In this document: positions 1 through 5,882 of the stretch, piece by piece
Numbering within the stretch: position 1 is the first letter of the stretch
How the letters are laid out: each line of letters starts with the position of its first letter
NCBI GenBank assembly: GCA_031287655.1
Contig: JAITSR010000337.1
Span: 1 to 7,006 of the forward strand
Direction of reading: 5' to 3'
Length of the DNA stretch: 7,006 nt
DNA from: Clostridiales bacterium
GTDB lineage: Bacteria; Bacillota; Clostridia; WRLR01
Translations under genes and position numbers: made by a program
The notes under the pieces: model-generated
Told to the model about the DNA's origin: nothing
Database searches by the model: none
The model's input: only the letters and a program-made list of their open reading frames with translations

Positions 1-298
1 ATGACGTTTTGTGCCTTTCGCAGAAAGGAATGGTCATATGAATGGGGATCATATTATTGAAGTTGATAGCGCCCCATACGCCGTCGTTGATTTTAAGAAA
101 ATCCACCTGATTTTTCATCGCGAGATGTTTGCTCTTTGGCGAAGTCAAAGGCGCGAAATAGTTTATTCCGCAGACGGACAGCAGAACGCCCACGAACGGG
201 CGCGTGTCCTTTTTGTCCTGAGTATAGGGAACGCAGGGGTCGGTTTCGCGCAGAAAATCACAATAGCCCGCGTCGGCGCGATAAAAAGACAGGTTCAT
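1..298 (-). CDS. toxN: Type III toxin-antitoxin toxin, ToxN/AbiQ-family endoribonuclease (partial, C-terminus outside window)
   Basis: The minus strand reads open from an ATG at 298-296 to the window edge, giving 99 codons with no stop; family members are usually about 150-180 residues, so roughly 60% is present. The protein shows hallmarks of the ToxN/AbiQ family: FVGVLL at 35-40, YFAPLTSPKSKH at 47-58, and GAINFNNMIPI at 76-86. L51, T52, S53 and K55 fall at the same numbers as residues I recall being important in the Pectobacterium ToxN active site; Y25 and K29/K30 could match its Tyr/Lys pair. Known members are sequence-specific endoribonucleases that cut A-rich RNA, are neutralised by a repeat RNA encoded just upstream, and can cause abortive infection during phage attack. 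The start is supported by GGGGAG at 310-305, six bases before the ATG. The upstream repeats, terminator-like hairpin and promoter match the known toxIN layout, which makes the assignment strong despite truncation. Confidence 0.92.
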   Translation of the reverse strand, partial: MNLSFYRADAGYCDFLRETDPCVPYTQDKKDTRPFVGVLLSVCGINYFAPLTSPKSKHLAMKNQVDFLKINDGVWGAINFNNMIPIHMTIPFCERHKTS

Positions 299-304
299 AT
301 GTAA

Positions 305-310
305 CTCCCC
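305..310 (-). promoter_or_regulatory. Ribosome binding site of toxN
   Basis: GGGGAG on the minus strand lies six bases upstream of the ATG at 298. It decides the toxin start. It lies just beyond the U-tract of the terminator-like hairpin, so toxin translation depends on transcripts that read through that hairpin. Confidence 0.75.
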
Positions 311-311
311 G

Positions 312-342
312 AAAAACAAGTGGCCGGGAAAACCCGGCCACT
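312..342 (-). terminator. Rho-independent (leaky) terminator between antitoxin RNA and toxin
   Basis: A perfect 10-bp inverted repeat (AGTGGCCGGG at 319-328, AAAA loop 329-332, CCCGGCCACT at 333-342) is followed on the minus strand by TGTTTTT (318-312). In known toxIN, abiQ, cptIN and tenpIN loci such a terminator separates the antitoxin repeats from the toxin, so that RNA antitoxin is made in excess and toxin mRNA comes from read-through. The placement here is the same. In the plus direction the hairpin is followed by CCGCTTTTT, so some bidirectional function is possible. Confidence 0.85.
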
Positions 343-456
343 CCGCTTTTTCAACTCCCACTTATGGTAGGGTACACCGCTTTTTCGGCTCTCACTTATG
401 GTAGAGTACACCGCTTTTTTTGCTCCCACTCATGGTAGGGTACACCGCTTTTTGCA
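343..456 (-). repeat. 34-nt tandem antitoxin repeats (three full units, partial unit at the left end)
   Basis: Full units lie at 355-388, 389-422 and 423-456, with a partial unit at 343-354 and a degenerate one beginning near 457. The period is exactly 34: the plus-strand T-runs begin at 347, 381, 415 and 449. On the minus strand the conserved core is AAAAAGCGGUGUAC followed by CCUACCAUAAGUGGGAG. The third unit (423-456) differs from the first at one loop base (398-equivalent A to G on the minus strand, within AUAAGU). The middle unit differs at two paired positions, 392 and 405. The units are contiguous, without spacers, so this is not a CRISPR array. Confidence 0.93.
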
Positions 457-473
457 CCTCTCGGTACACTATT

Positions 474-501
474 ATTATACTCCAAAACGGCGGGAAGTCA
501 A
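474..501 (-). promoter_or_regulatory. Sigma-A-type promoter of the antitoxin-toxin locus
   Basis: On the minus strand TTGACT (501-496) and a perfect TATAAT (479-474) are separated by 16 bases. An A/T-rich stretch with A- and T-tracts lies upstream at about 507-529 and could act as an UP element. The near-consensus sequence predicts strong constitutive transcription, as expected for an RNA antitoxin that must be in excess. The start point would fall near 467, just before the repeats. Confidence 0.87.
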
Positions 502-535
502 CACGGGTTTTTTTTGAAAAATTGATGAAAGCCGC

Positions 536-591
536 CCTGTTGTAACCTGTTGTAACCAGTCAGTGTAACTTGCCAACAATGATTTTACACT
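536..591 (+). promoter_or_regulatory. Candidate operator region: repeated TGTAAC half-sites and an inverted repeat
   Basis: A 10-bp sequence, CCTGTTGTAA, occurs twice in direct tandem (536-545 and 546-555). TGTAAC occurs three times (541-546, 551-556, 564-569), about one helical turn apart. AGTGTAA (562-568) is inverted as TTACACT (585-591), the right arm overlapping the -35 element of the downstream promoter. This arrangement suggests regulator binding, for example by a LacI-, AraC- or GntR-type sugar regulator. No regulator gene is visible in the window and the assignment is an inference. Confidence 0.4.
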
Positions 592-612
592 AACGCCTTT
601 CGGGTGTATACT
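584..612 (+). promoter_or_regulatory. Sigma-A-type promoter of the metallo-hydrolase/mannosidase operon
   Basis: TTTACA (584-589) and TATACT (607-612) are separated by 17 bases, one mismatch from consensus in each hexamer. The predicted start is near 618. A ribosome binding site AGGGGG (628-633) lies seven bases before the ATG at 641. The promoter diverges from the antitoxin promoter, with 82 bases between the two -35 hexamers. Confidence 0.75.
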
Positions 613-640
613 GTCAAAAAAAGCGATAGGGGGCCTTTTC

Positions 641-1492
641 ATGCTGACGCAGCTTTATCCGATGGTTCAATTCAAAAAAGACACATGGGAGATCGACGAG
701 TTTGAGTGCGCGAGCGCCTTTCTGCTGATCGGCGGCGAGCGGGCGATGCTGATTGACTGCGGGATCGGGATCGGCGATCTGCGCGGCGCGGTCGGCCGGA
801 TTACGGACAAGCCGCTTGTCGTCGTCGTCACGCACAACCACGGCGACCACACCGGAAACATCCGCCAGTTCCGCGAAATCTGGATGAGCCCCAAGGACAG
901 CGCGGGCGCGCAAATGCCGTGGGATGTCGCGCAGCGCAGGGGATACGCGCGCATGATCGCGGAGCGGCAAAAGGGGATTTACCCATATGACCCCGAGACG
1001 GACATTCGCGAGTATGGCGCGGACGAGCCGATGCCCGTGATCCACGACGTCTCGGACGGGCAGCGCTTTGACCTTGGCGGCGGGCGCGTCGTCGTCGCGA
1101 TGGAGTGTCCGGGGCATACGGAGGGCGAGCTCGTACTGCTCGACGAGGCTTCGCGCACGCTGTTCTGCGGCGACGCGCTCAACTATAATCTGCTGTTCGG
1201 CGCGCCCGGTTCGACGAGCATTGAGCGGGCCGTGAAGGGCCTTGAATGGATGCGGGACGCTCGCGGCCAATATGACGGAATCTTCAACGGGCACCACGAT
1301 TTTCGTCCGCTCGGCGCGCCTCTCGCGGACGACTGCCTGCCGAACGCGATCGAACTGTGCCATCAGCTTTTGGACGGCACATACAGCCTCGCGCCGACGC
1401 CGGATTTTTTGAAGCCGCCGCTGCCGCCGATGACGATGGTACAAAAAGGCCGGAACTATGTGGGCTTTGACAAGGACAGGATATTTGAGTAA
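641..1492 (+). CDS. MBL-fold metallo-hydrolase
   Basis: This 283-residue protein belongs to the metallo-beta-lactamase superfamily. The HxHxDH motif is complete (H65, H67, D69, H70 in THNHGDHTGN). The later metal ligands are H159 in PGHTEG, D178 in FCGDAL, and H218 or H219 in NGHHDF, so a two-metal hydrolase site is intact. The N-terminal strands carrying FLLIGGERAMLIDCG (27-41) are typical of the fold, and there is no signal peptide, so it should be cytoplasmic. Residues about 84-135 form a family-specific insertion and about 225-283 a C-terminal extension. The start has AGGGGG seven bases upstream. The gene lies 27 bases before the mannosidase and is probably co-transcribed with it. The substrate cannot be told from sequence: glyoxalase II-like thioesterase, phosphodiesterase, lactonase and other activities share this pattern. 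Confidence 0.88.
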   Translation: MLTQLYPMVQFKKDTWEIDEFECASAFLLIGGERAMLIDCGIGIGDLRGAVGRITDKPLVVVVTHNHGDHTGNIRQFREIWMSPKDSAGAQMPWDVAQRRGYARMIAERQKGIYPYDPETDIREYGADEPMPVIHDVSDGQRFDLGGGRVVVAMECPGHTEGELVLLDEASRTLFCGDALNYNLLFGAPGSTSIERAVKGLEWMRDARGQYDGIFNGHHDFRPLGAPLADDCLPNAIELCHQLLDGTYSLAPTPDFLKPPLPPMTMVQKGRNYVGFDKDRIFE

Positions 1493-1519
1493 AAAAGAGT
1501 GGAAGGAATAGTGATCAGT

Positions 1520-4500
1520 ATGAATCTACAGGCGAGGATTGAGGCGCTCGCGAAGGTCCCGGCGGGCAGGGACGGCGAGCGTGTGCTGATGGAGCTGCGG
1601 TACGCGCGGGAGGTCGCGCGGGTCGCCGCGAACAGGTCGGCGTCCGGGCCGGGGGCCGCCGCGGTCGGATCGGCGTCCGGGTCGGGGGCCGCCACGGTCG
1701 GATCGGCGGGCGCCCCCGGAGCGGTTCCGGCGGCTGGGCCTGCCGCTGTTTCTTCGGCGGTTGGCGAGTGGGAGGGTGTCCTGCTCTCCGCGACGGAGAT
1801 TCTGGAGACGGGGGCGGCGGACGAAGGCGTGATTTCGCGCGCCGTCGCGGAGGCCGCGGAGTCGGCCCTCCTGCCGATGCGCGACGTCGCGAAGCGGTAT
1901 ACGGTGCTCTGCGCGGGGCACGCGCACATCGACATGAACTGGATGTGGCGCTATGACGAGACCGTTTCCATCACGCTGGACACCTTCCGCACCGTGCTCG
2001 GCCTGATGCGGGAGTACCCGGAGTTCCGCTTTTCGCAGTCGCAGGCTTCGGTGTACGAGATCGTCGAGCGGTTCGATCCGGAGATGCTCGAGGAGATCCG
2101 GCGGCGCGTCGCCGAGGGGCGCTGGGAGGTATCCGCGTCCACATGGGTTGAGGCGGACCGCAACATGCCGTCCGGCGAGAGCGTCGCGCGGCATCTGCTC
2201 TACACGCGCCGCTACCTTTCGCGGCTGCTCGGTGTCCCGGCCGGGGACCTGACGCTCGACTACGAGCCGGACACGTTCGGGCACGCGGCGCTGACTCCGG
2301 AGCTGCTTTTGCAGGGCGGCGTCCGCTATTATTACCACTGCCGCGGAGACGAGGGCGAGGCGCTCTATCGCTGGCGCGCGCCGTCCGGCGCGGAAATCCT
2401 CTGCTACCGCGAGCCGTATTGGTATCTCGGGCCGATTACGGCGGACTTCGCGCTCGGCGCGCCGGCGTTCTGCGAGCGGTACGGCGTGGACACGCATCTG
2501 CGGGTCTTTGGCGTCGGCGACCACGGCGGCGGGCCGACCCGGCGCGACATCGAGCGGCTGCTCGACATGGCAAGCTGGCCGGTGTTTCCGCAGATGCGTT
2601 TTGGCACATACAAGGAGTTTTACGCGGCGATGGAGCGGGCGGCGCGCCCCCTGCCCGTCGTGGCGGGCGAGCTGAACCCCGTATTCACCGGCTGTTATAC
2701 GAGTCAGGCGCGCGTGACGCAGGGCAATCGCTACGCGGAAGCGAAGCTCGACGAGGGCGAGCGGTTCGCGGCGCGGGCCGCGCTGACGACGACGGGGGCG
2801 GCGAACCTGTCAACGGGGGCCGCGGCGGCGGCGCCGGCGGCGGCAACGGAGCGCGCCGCGTATCAGTATCCGAACGAGCAGTTTGAGCAGGCGTGGCGGC
2901 ATGTGATGTTCAACCAGTTCCATGACATTCTGCCGGGCTCGGGTGTGATCGACACGCGCGAATACGCGATGGGGCTCTATACGCAGGCATACGCGGCGGC
3001 GGATACGCAAAAGGCCAAAGCGCTCCGCGCGCTCGCCGCGCTCGCCGACACCTCGGTCTGGGCGCAGGCTCAGTCCCCGCAGGACCGGTCCTCCCAACCC
3101 GATTCTTCGACCTCCGAGGGCGGGGGCGTCGGCTTCGGCCTCGGCTACGGCATGTCCGGCATGGCCCCCTTCGACGCCGGGGCGCACAGCGGCGCGGGCT
3201 CCGGCGCGCAAGGCAGGGGACGGCCCTTCCGTCTCGCGCAGACGGAGCGCGGGCGCGGCCTTACCCGCGTGTTCCATGTGTTCAACCCGTCCGCGACGCC
3301 GCGCGAGGAGGTCGTCGAGCTCACGATGTTTGACTGGCCGGGAGAACTGCGCCGCTTAAAACTCCTTGGGGCAAACGGCGCCGCGCTGCGCTTTCAGCTC
3401 GTGGATACGACGCCGAAAAACTATTGGCAGCATGAGTATGTGCGCATTCTGGTAATGGTTGCGCTGCCTGCCGGGGGCGAGACGGTTTGCGTCTGCACGC
3501 AGGACGACGAGGTCGAGCTTTTGCCGCGCTTCCCAATGGACCCGCGCGTCGAGCGTCCGCATGAATACATTCTCGAAAACGAATATCTGCGGGCGGAGTT
3601 CTGCCCCGATTCCGGCGCGCTTCTTTCGCTGGTCGACAAGGAGACGGGGGCGGAGCTGATCGCGGGGAGCGCCGCGACGTTTCGCATCATCGACGAGCAG
3701 CCCGCGACCGGAACGGCGGGCACGGCGTGGACGGTCGGCCGCTGCCGCGCGGTCACGGACCTCTCCGCCGACGTCACAATGAGGCGCGCGCTGACCGGGG
3801 AGCTCGTAAACGCGATCTCGATCACCGCGCACGGACGCGCGTCCAAGGTGTCATACACGGTCAGCCTCGCGTCCGGCGCGCGGATGCTCGATTTTGACTG
3901 CGAGGTCGACTGGCGCGAGGTCGGCGAGCCGGGCGCGCGGACGCCGCAGCTGAATTTTTCGCTGCCTGTCGCCCGCCTGGAGGGCGACGGTTTTATTCAG
4001 GACATCCCCGGCGGCCTGCTCGAGCGCCCGCCCGCCGCGATTGACATGCCCTGCCAGAGCTTCTCGGCGGCGCGTTACGCTCCGGGCAAGGCGCTGATGC
4101 TCGTTTCGGATTCCAAGTACGGTTTCCGCTGCGAGGAGAGCGAACGGTACGGCTATGTGAATATGAACCTCGACTGTCTGCGCTCGTCGACCGACCCCGA
4201 CCCCTATCCGGAGTTCGGGACGCATCGCTTCCGTATCGGCGTCGGCATTTCGGAGAGCCGCGGCGCGGCACTGCTGGAAAGCGCCTACACGTTCTGCCAT
4301 CCGGCGCTCACGATCAGCGCGCCGCCGCACAGGGGGCCGCGCCCGCCCGAGACGGCGGGGATCGCGGTGACGGGGGCGTTCCTGCAGGCGGCCAAGCTCG
4401 CGGAGGATTGCGAAAAAGCCCCGCAGGCGGCAAGCGCTCGTGACCAAGCCCCGCAGGCGGCAAGCGCTCGTGAAAAAGCCCCGCAGTCTGAGCGTCCGCG

Positions 4501-4726
4501 CGATTTGGTGCTCCGTTTAATCCGCCCGGAGCCGAACGACGGCGAAGCCGAGGTCACGCTATGGGACGGCGCGAAAATCCTGTCCGCCGTCGTCGCCGAC
4601 ACGCACGAGTCGCCCCTGCCCGGCGCGCCCGCCCCGCTCGTCCGCGGCGGTTCGCTCACCTGCCCGATACGCGCCCACGGGACGCTGACGCTCCGCGTCA
4701 CATTACGCTGTAACGCCATGTGGTAA
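1520..4726 (+). CDS. Alpha-mannosidase, glycoside hydrolase family 38
   Basis: The protein of 1068 residues removes alpha-linked mannose from glycans. It shows the GH38 zinc site and catalytic residues: H136 and D138 in HAHIDMNWMW, the predicted nucleophile D251 in EPDTFGHA, GDHGGGPT at 333-340, and H468/D469 in FNQFHDILPGSG. The order is an N-terminal region, catalytic barrel (about 130-400), three-helix bundle (about 400-510) and C-terminal beta-domains. No signal peptide is visible, so it is probably cytoplasmic and acts on imported oligosaccharides. Low-complexity Ala/Gly/Ser/Pro-rich inserts occur near 38-75, 423-444, 512-569 and 963-995, two of them built from tandem DNA repeats. The start is uncertain: GGAAGGA (1501-1507) is 12 bases before ATG 1520 but only three before GTG 1511, and the frame stays open to GTG 1499. 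ATG 1520 was chosen because MNLQARIEALAK resembles a typical start. It follows the metallo-hydrolase by 27 bases. Confidence 0.93.
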   Translation: MNLQARIEALAKVPAGRDGERVLMELRYAREVARVAANRSASGPGAAAVGSASGSGAATVGSAGAPGAVPAAGPAAVSSAVGEWEGVLLSATEILETGAADEGVISRAVAEAAESALLPMRDVAKRYTVLCAGHAHIDMNWMWRYDETVSITLDTFRTVLGLMREYPEFRFSQSQASVYEIVERFDPEMLEEIRRRVAEGRWEVSASTWVEADRNMPSGESVARHLLYTRRYLSRLLGVPAGDLTLDYEPDTFGHAALTPELLLQGGVRYYYHCRGDEGEALYRWRAPSGAEILCYREPYWYLGPITADFALGAPAFCERYGVDTHLRVFGVGDHGGGPTRRDIERLLDMASWPVFPQMRFGTYKEFYAAMERAARPLPVVAGELNPVFTGCYTSQARVTQGNRYAEAKLDEGERFAARAALTTTGAANLSTGAAAAAPAAATERAAYQYPNEQFEQAWRHVMFNQFHDILPGSGVIDTREYAMGLYTQAYAAADTQKAKALRALAALADTSVWAQAQSPQDRSSQPDSSTSEGGGVGFGLGYGMSGMAPFDAGAHSGAGSGAQGRGRPFRLAQTERGRGLTRVFHVFNPSATPREEVVELTMFDWPGELRRLKLLGANGAALRFQLVDTTPKNYWQHEYVRILVMVALPAGGETVCVCTQDDEVELLPRFPMDPRVERPHEYILENEYLRAEFCPDSGALLSLVDKETGAELIAGSAATFRIIDEQPATGTAGTAWTVGRCRAVTDLSADVTMRRALTGELVNAISITAHGRASKVSYTVSLASGARMLDFDCEVDWREVGEPGARTPQLNFSLPVARLEGDGFIQDIPGGLLERPPAAIDMPCQSFSAARYAPGKALMLVSDSKYGFRCEESERYGYVNMNLDCLRSSTDPDPYPEFGTHRFRIGVGISESRGAALLESAYTFCHPALTISAPPHRGPRPPETAGIAVTGAFLQAAKLAEDCEKAPQAASARDQAPQAASAREKAPQSERPRDLVLRLIRPEPNDGEAEVTLWDGAKILSAVVADTHESPLPGAPAPLVRGGSLTCPIRAHGTLTLRVTLRCNAMW
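1637..1708 (+). repeat. 33-bp in-frame tandem repeat in the mannosidase N-terminus
   Basis: Two contiguous 33-bp units (1637-1669 and 1670-1702) differ at two bases and are followed by the start of a third. They encode SASGPGAAAVG and SASGSGAATVG and then SAGAPGA. The period is a multiple of three, so changes in copy number keep the frame. The segment lies before the catalytic domain and looks like a flexible linker. Confidence 0.85.
4411..4486 (+). repeat. 30-bp in-frame tandem repeat near the mannosidase C-terminus
   Basis: Two full 30-bp units (4411-4440 and 4441-4470) and a partial third (4471-4486) share the core AAGCCCCGCAGGCGGCAAGC. They encode KAPQAASARD, QAPQAASARE and KAPQ. The full units differ at three bases near their left end, which points to recent duplication. 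The repeat sits between two beta-rich C-terminal segments of the enzyme. Confidence 0.88.
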
Positions 4727-4745
4727 TCTACTACTACTATTGTGA

Positions 4746-4764
4746 GGGCGGCCAGTGACCGCCC
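4746..4764 (+). promoter_or_regulatory. Intergenic hairpin next to the ribosome binding site of the URO-D-like gene
   Basis: GGGCGG (4746-4751) and CCGCCC (4759-4764) can form a 6-bp stem with a 7-base loop in the 52-base gap after the mannosidase. It ends one base before the ribosome binding site AAGGGGG (4766-4772). There is no following U-run, so it is not a terminator. It may protect an mRNA end or tune translation; this is a guess from position. Confidence 0.4.
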
Positions 4765-4778
4765 CAAGGGGGCTCGGA

Positions 4779-5837
4779 ATGTTCTATAAACCGAATTTCG
4801 ATGTCGTAAAACGGCGCTACGCCGAATATTGGGCGCTCGAAAACCATCAGCGCCCCCTGCTCTGGGTCACCGCGCCCAAAGAGAGGCCGAAAACCGCAGC
4901 CGGGAGCCCCATCCTCGCGCGGCACGCGACGCTCCGTGACCGATGGCTCGACACGGAGTACATGCTCGCGGCCGCCCGCGCCACGTTTGATCGCACCTAC
5001 TACGGCGCGGACGCGCTGCCCGTGCTGAACCCGAATCTCGGGCCCGATCTGTTCGCGTCGCTCTACGGTGTGCCGCTCGTGTTCGGGCAGGATACGAGCT
5101 GGTCGGAGCACACGCTCACGGAGTGGGACGAGTATGTCCCGTTTTGCCTTGACCGGGAGCATCCCTACTACAAAAAAATCGTCGAGATGACAATTGCGGC
5201 CTCTGAGGACGGAAAAGACGCGTACCTTGTCGGCGTCACGGACATCCACGCCGGGCTCGACTGTCTCGCCGCGTTCCGCGGTCCGGAAAACCTCTGCATC
5301 GATACGCTCGAGAGCCCCGACTTTATTCGGCGCGGCGCGATGGACTTGTTTTCCGGCTTTACCGAGCTTTATCGCGAGCTTGCGGCGATCACGCGCCGCC
5401 ATCAGGAAGGGAAGGTCAACTGGATGGGGATCTGGCATCCGGGCGGCTGGTATGTGACAAGCTGCGACTTTATCTGCATGATCTCCCCCGACATGTTCGA
5501 CGACCTCGTCGCCGAGGAGCTCAACGCCGAGTTGGACTTCCTCGACGCGAGTATTTTTCATCTGGACGGTCCCGACGCGCTGCGCCACTTGGACCGGCTG
5601 CTCGAACTGCCGACGCTGCATGGTATCCAATGGGTGTACGGGGCAGGGCAGCCGACGGCTTCGCACTGGATCGGCGTTCTTCGGCGGATTCAAGCCGCCG
5701 GAAAGGCGTTTCAGGTGGCCGCGACGCCCGCCGAGCTCCCCTTTCTGTTGGAAAACCTGAAACCCGAGGGCGCGATGTATGTCGTCGAGGCGCGGACCGA
5801 AGCCGAAGCGCGCGCGCTCGAGGCGCTCCTGCCGTAA
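4779..5837 (+). CDS. URO-D/cobalamin-independent methionine synthase-fold protein, function unknown
   Basis: The 352-residue protein resembles the uroporphyrinogen decarboxylase-like superfamily, in the branch often found beside glycoside hydrolases and sometimes named corrinoid or methyltransferase-like. Visible signatures are TDIHAGLD (154-161), WHPGGWYVTSCDF (ending at F231), and FHLDGPDALRHLD starting at F260, followed by HGIQWVYGAGQP. The conserved H261-L-D263-G sits near where zinc methyltransferases of this fold carry HxC, but the cysteine is absent here, so a corrinoid methyltransferase role is not supported directly. It has no signal peptide or membrane segment and should be cytoplasmic. 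ATG 4779 was chosen because AAGGGGG (4766-4772) lies six bases upstream; an in-frame GTG at 4755 lies inside a hairpin and lacks a site. It follows the mannosidase by 52 bases, probably in one operon. The link to glycan use is inferred from context. Confidence 0.7.
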   Translation: MFYKPNFDVVKRRYAEYWALENHQRPLLWVTAPKERPKTAAGSPILARHATLRDRWLDTEYMLAAARATFDRTYYGADALPVLNPNLGPDLFASLYGVPLVFGQDTSWSEHTLTEWDEYVPFCLDREHPYYKKIVEMTIAASEDGKDAYLVGVTDIHAGLDCLAAFRGPENLCIDTLESPDFIRRGAMDLFSGFTELYRELAAITRRHQEGKVNWMGIWHPGGWYVTSCDFICMISPDMFDDLVAEELNAELDFLDASIFHLDGPDALRHLDRLLELPTLHGIQWVYGAGQPTASHWIGVLRRIQAAGKAFQVAATPAELPFLLENLKPEGAMYVVEARTEAEARALEALLP

Positions 5838-5857
5838 AACCCTAAAACCCTCCGGCG

Positions 5858-5877
5858 CGCGGCGCGTCCGCGCCGCG
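5858..5877 (+). other. GC-rich hairpin just after the URO-D-like gene
   Basis: CGCGGCGCG (5858-5866) and CGCGCCGCG (5869-5877) form a nearly closed inverted repeat. Only TT follows, so as a terminator it is weak. Together with the next hairpin it gives the operon transcript a strongly folded 3' end. Confidence 0.5.
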
Positions 5878-5882
5878 TTCAC

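Larger units (their letters stand above)
312..467 (-). ncRNA. toxI: ToxI-like repeat RNA antitoxin precursor
   Basis: The predicted transcript starts near 467, about seven bases beyond the -10 element, and ends at the U-tract near 312. It begins with a degenerate partial repeat (GUGUACCGAGAGGUGC), continues through three full 34-nt repeats, and ends in a partial unit that runs into the terminator stem. No protein-coding potential is seen. In type III systems this precursor is cut by the toxin into single repeats that fold as pseudoknots and inhibit the toxin. Each repeat carries a run of five to seven A residues on this strand, recurring exactly every 34 nt, which suits the A-rich cleavage sites of ToxN-type enzymes. 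Function is inferred from position, repeat structure and the toxin downstream. Confidence 0.87.

Noticed and set aside
11..438. Two overlapping plus-strand reading frames (11-304 and 136-438) as genes
   Set aside because: They lie antisense to the ToxN-like gene and across the antitoxin repeats. They have no ribosome binding site or recognisable family, and the second would translate the repeat RNA region.
343..456. CRISPR array
   Set aside because: The 34-nt repeats are contiguous with no unique spacers, and no cas gene is present. The promoter, terminator and ToxN neighbour explain them better.
614..1444. 276-codon minus-strand reading frame opposite the metallo-hydrolase
   Set aside because: The plus strand carries complete MBL metal motifs and a good ribosome binding site; the antisense product is Arg/Ala-rich without domain signature.
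1526..2524. Long minus-strand frame opposite the mannosidase
   Set aside because: It mirrors the GH38 coding frame, is dominated by Arg-rich low-complexity sequence, and has no family signature.
4755..4778. GTG at 4755 as the start of the URO-D-like protein
   Set aside because: It sits inside the 4746-4764 hairpin with no ribosome binding site, whereas ATG 4779 has AAGGGGG six bases upstream.
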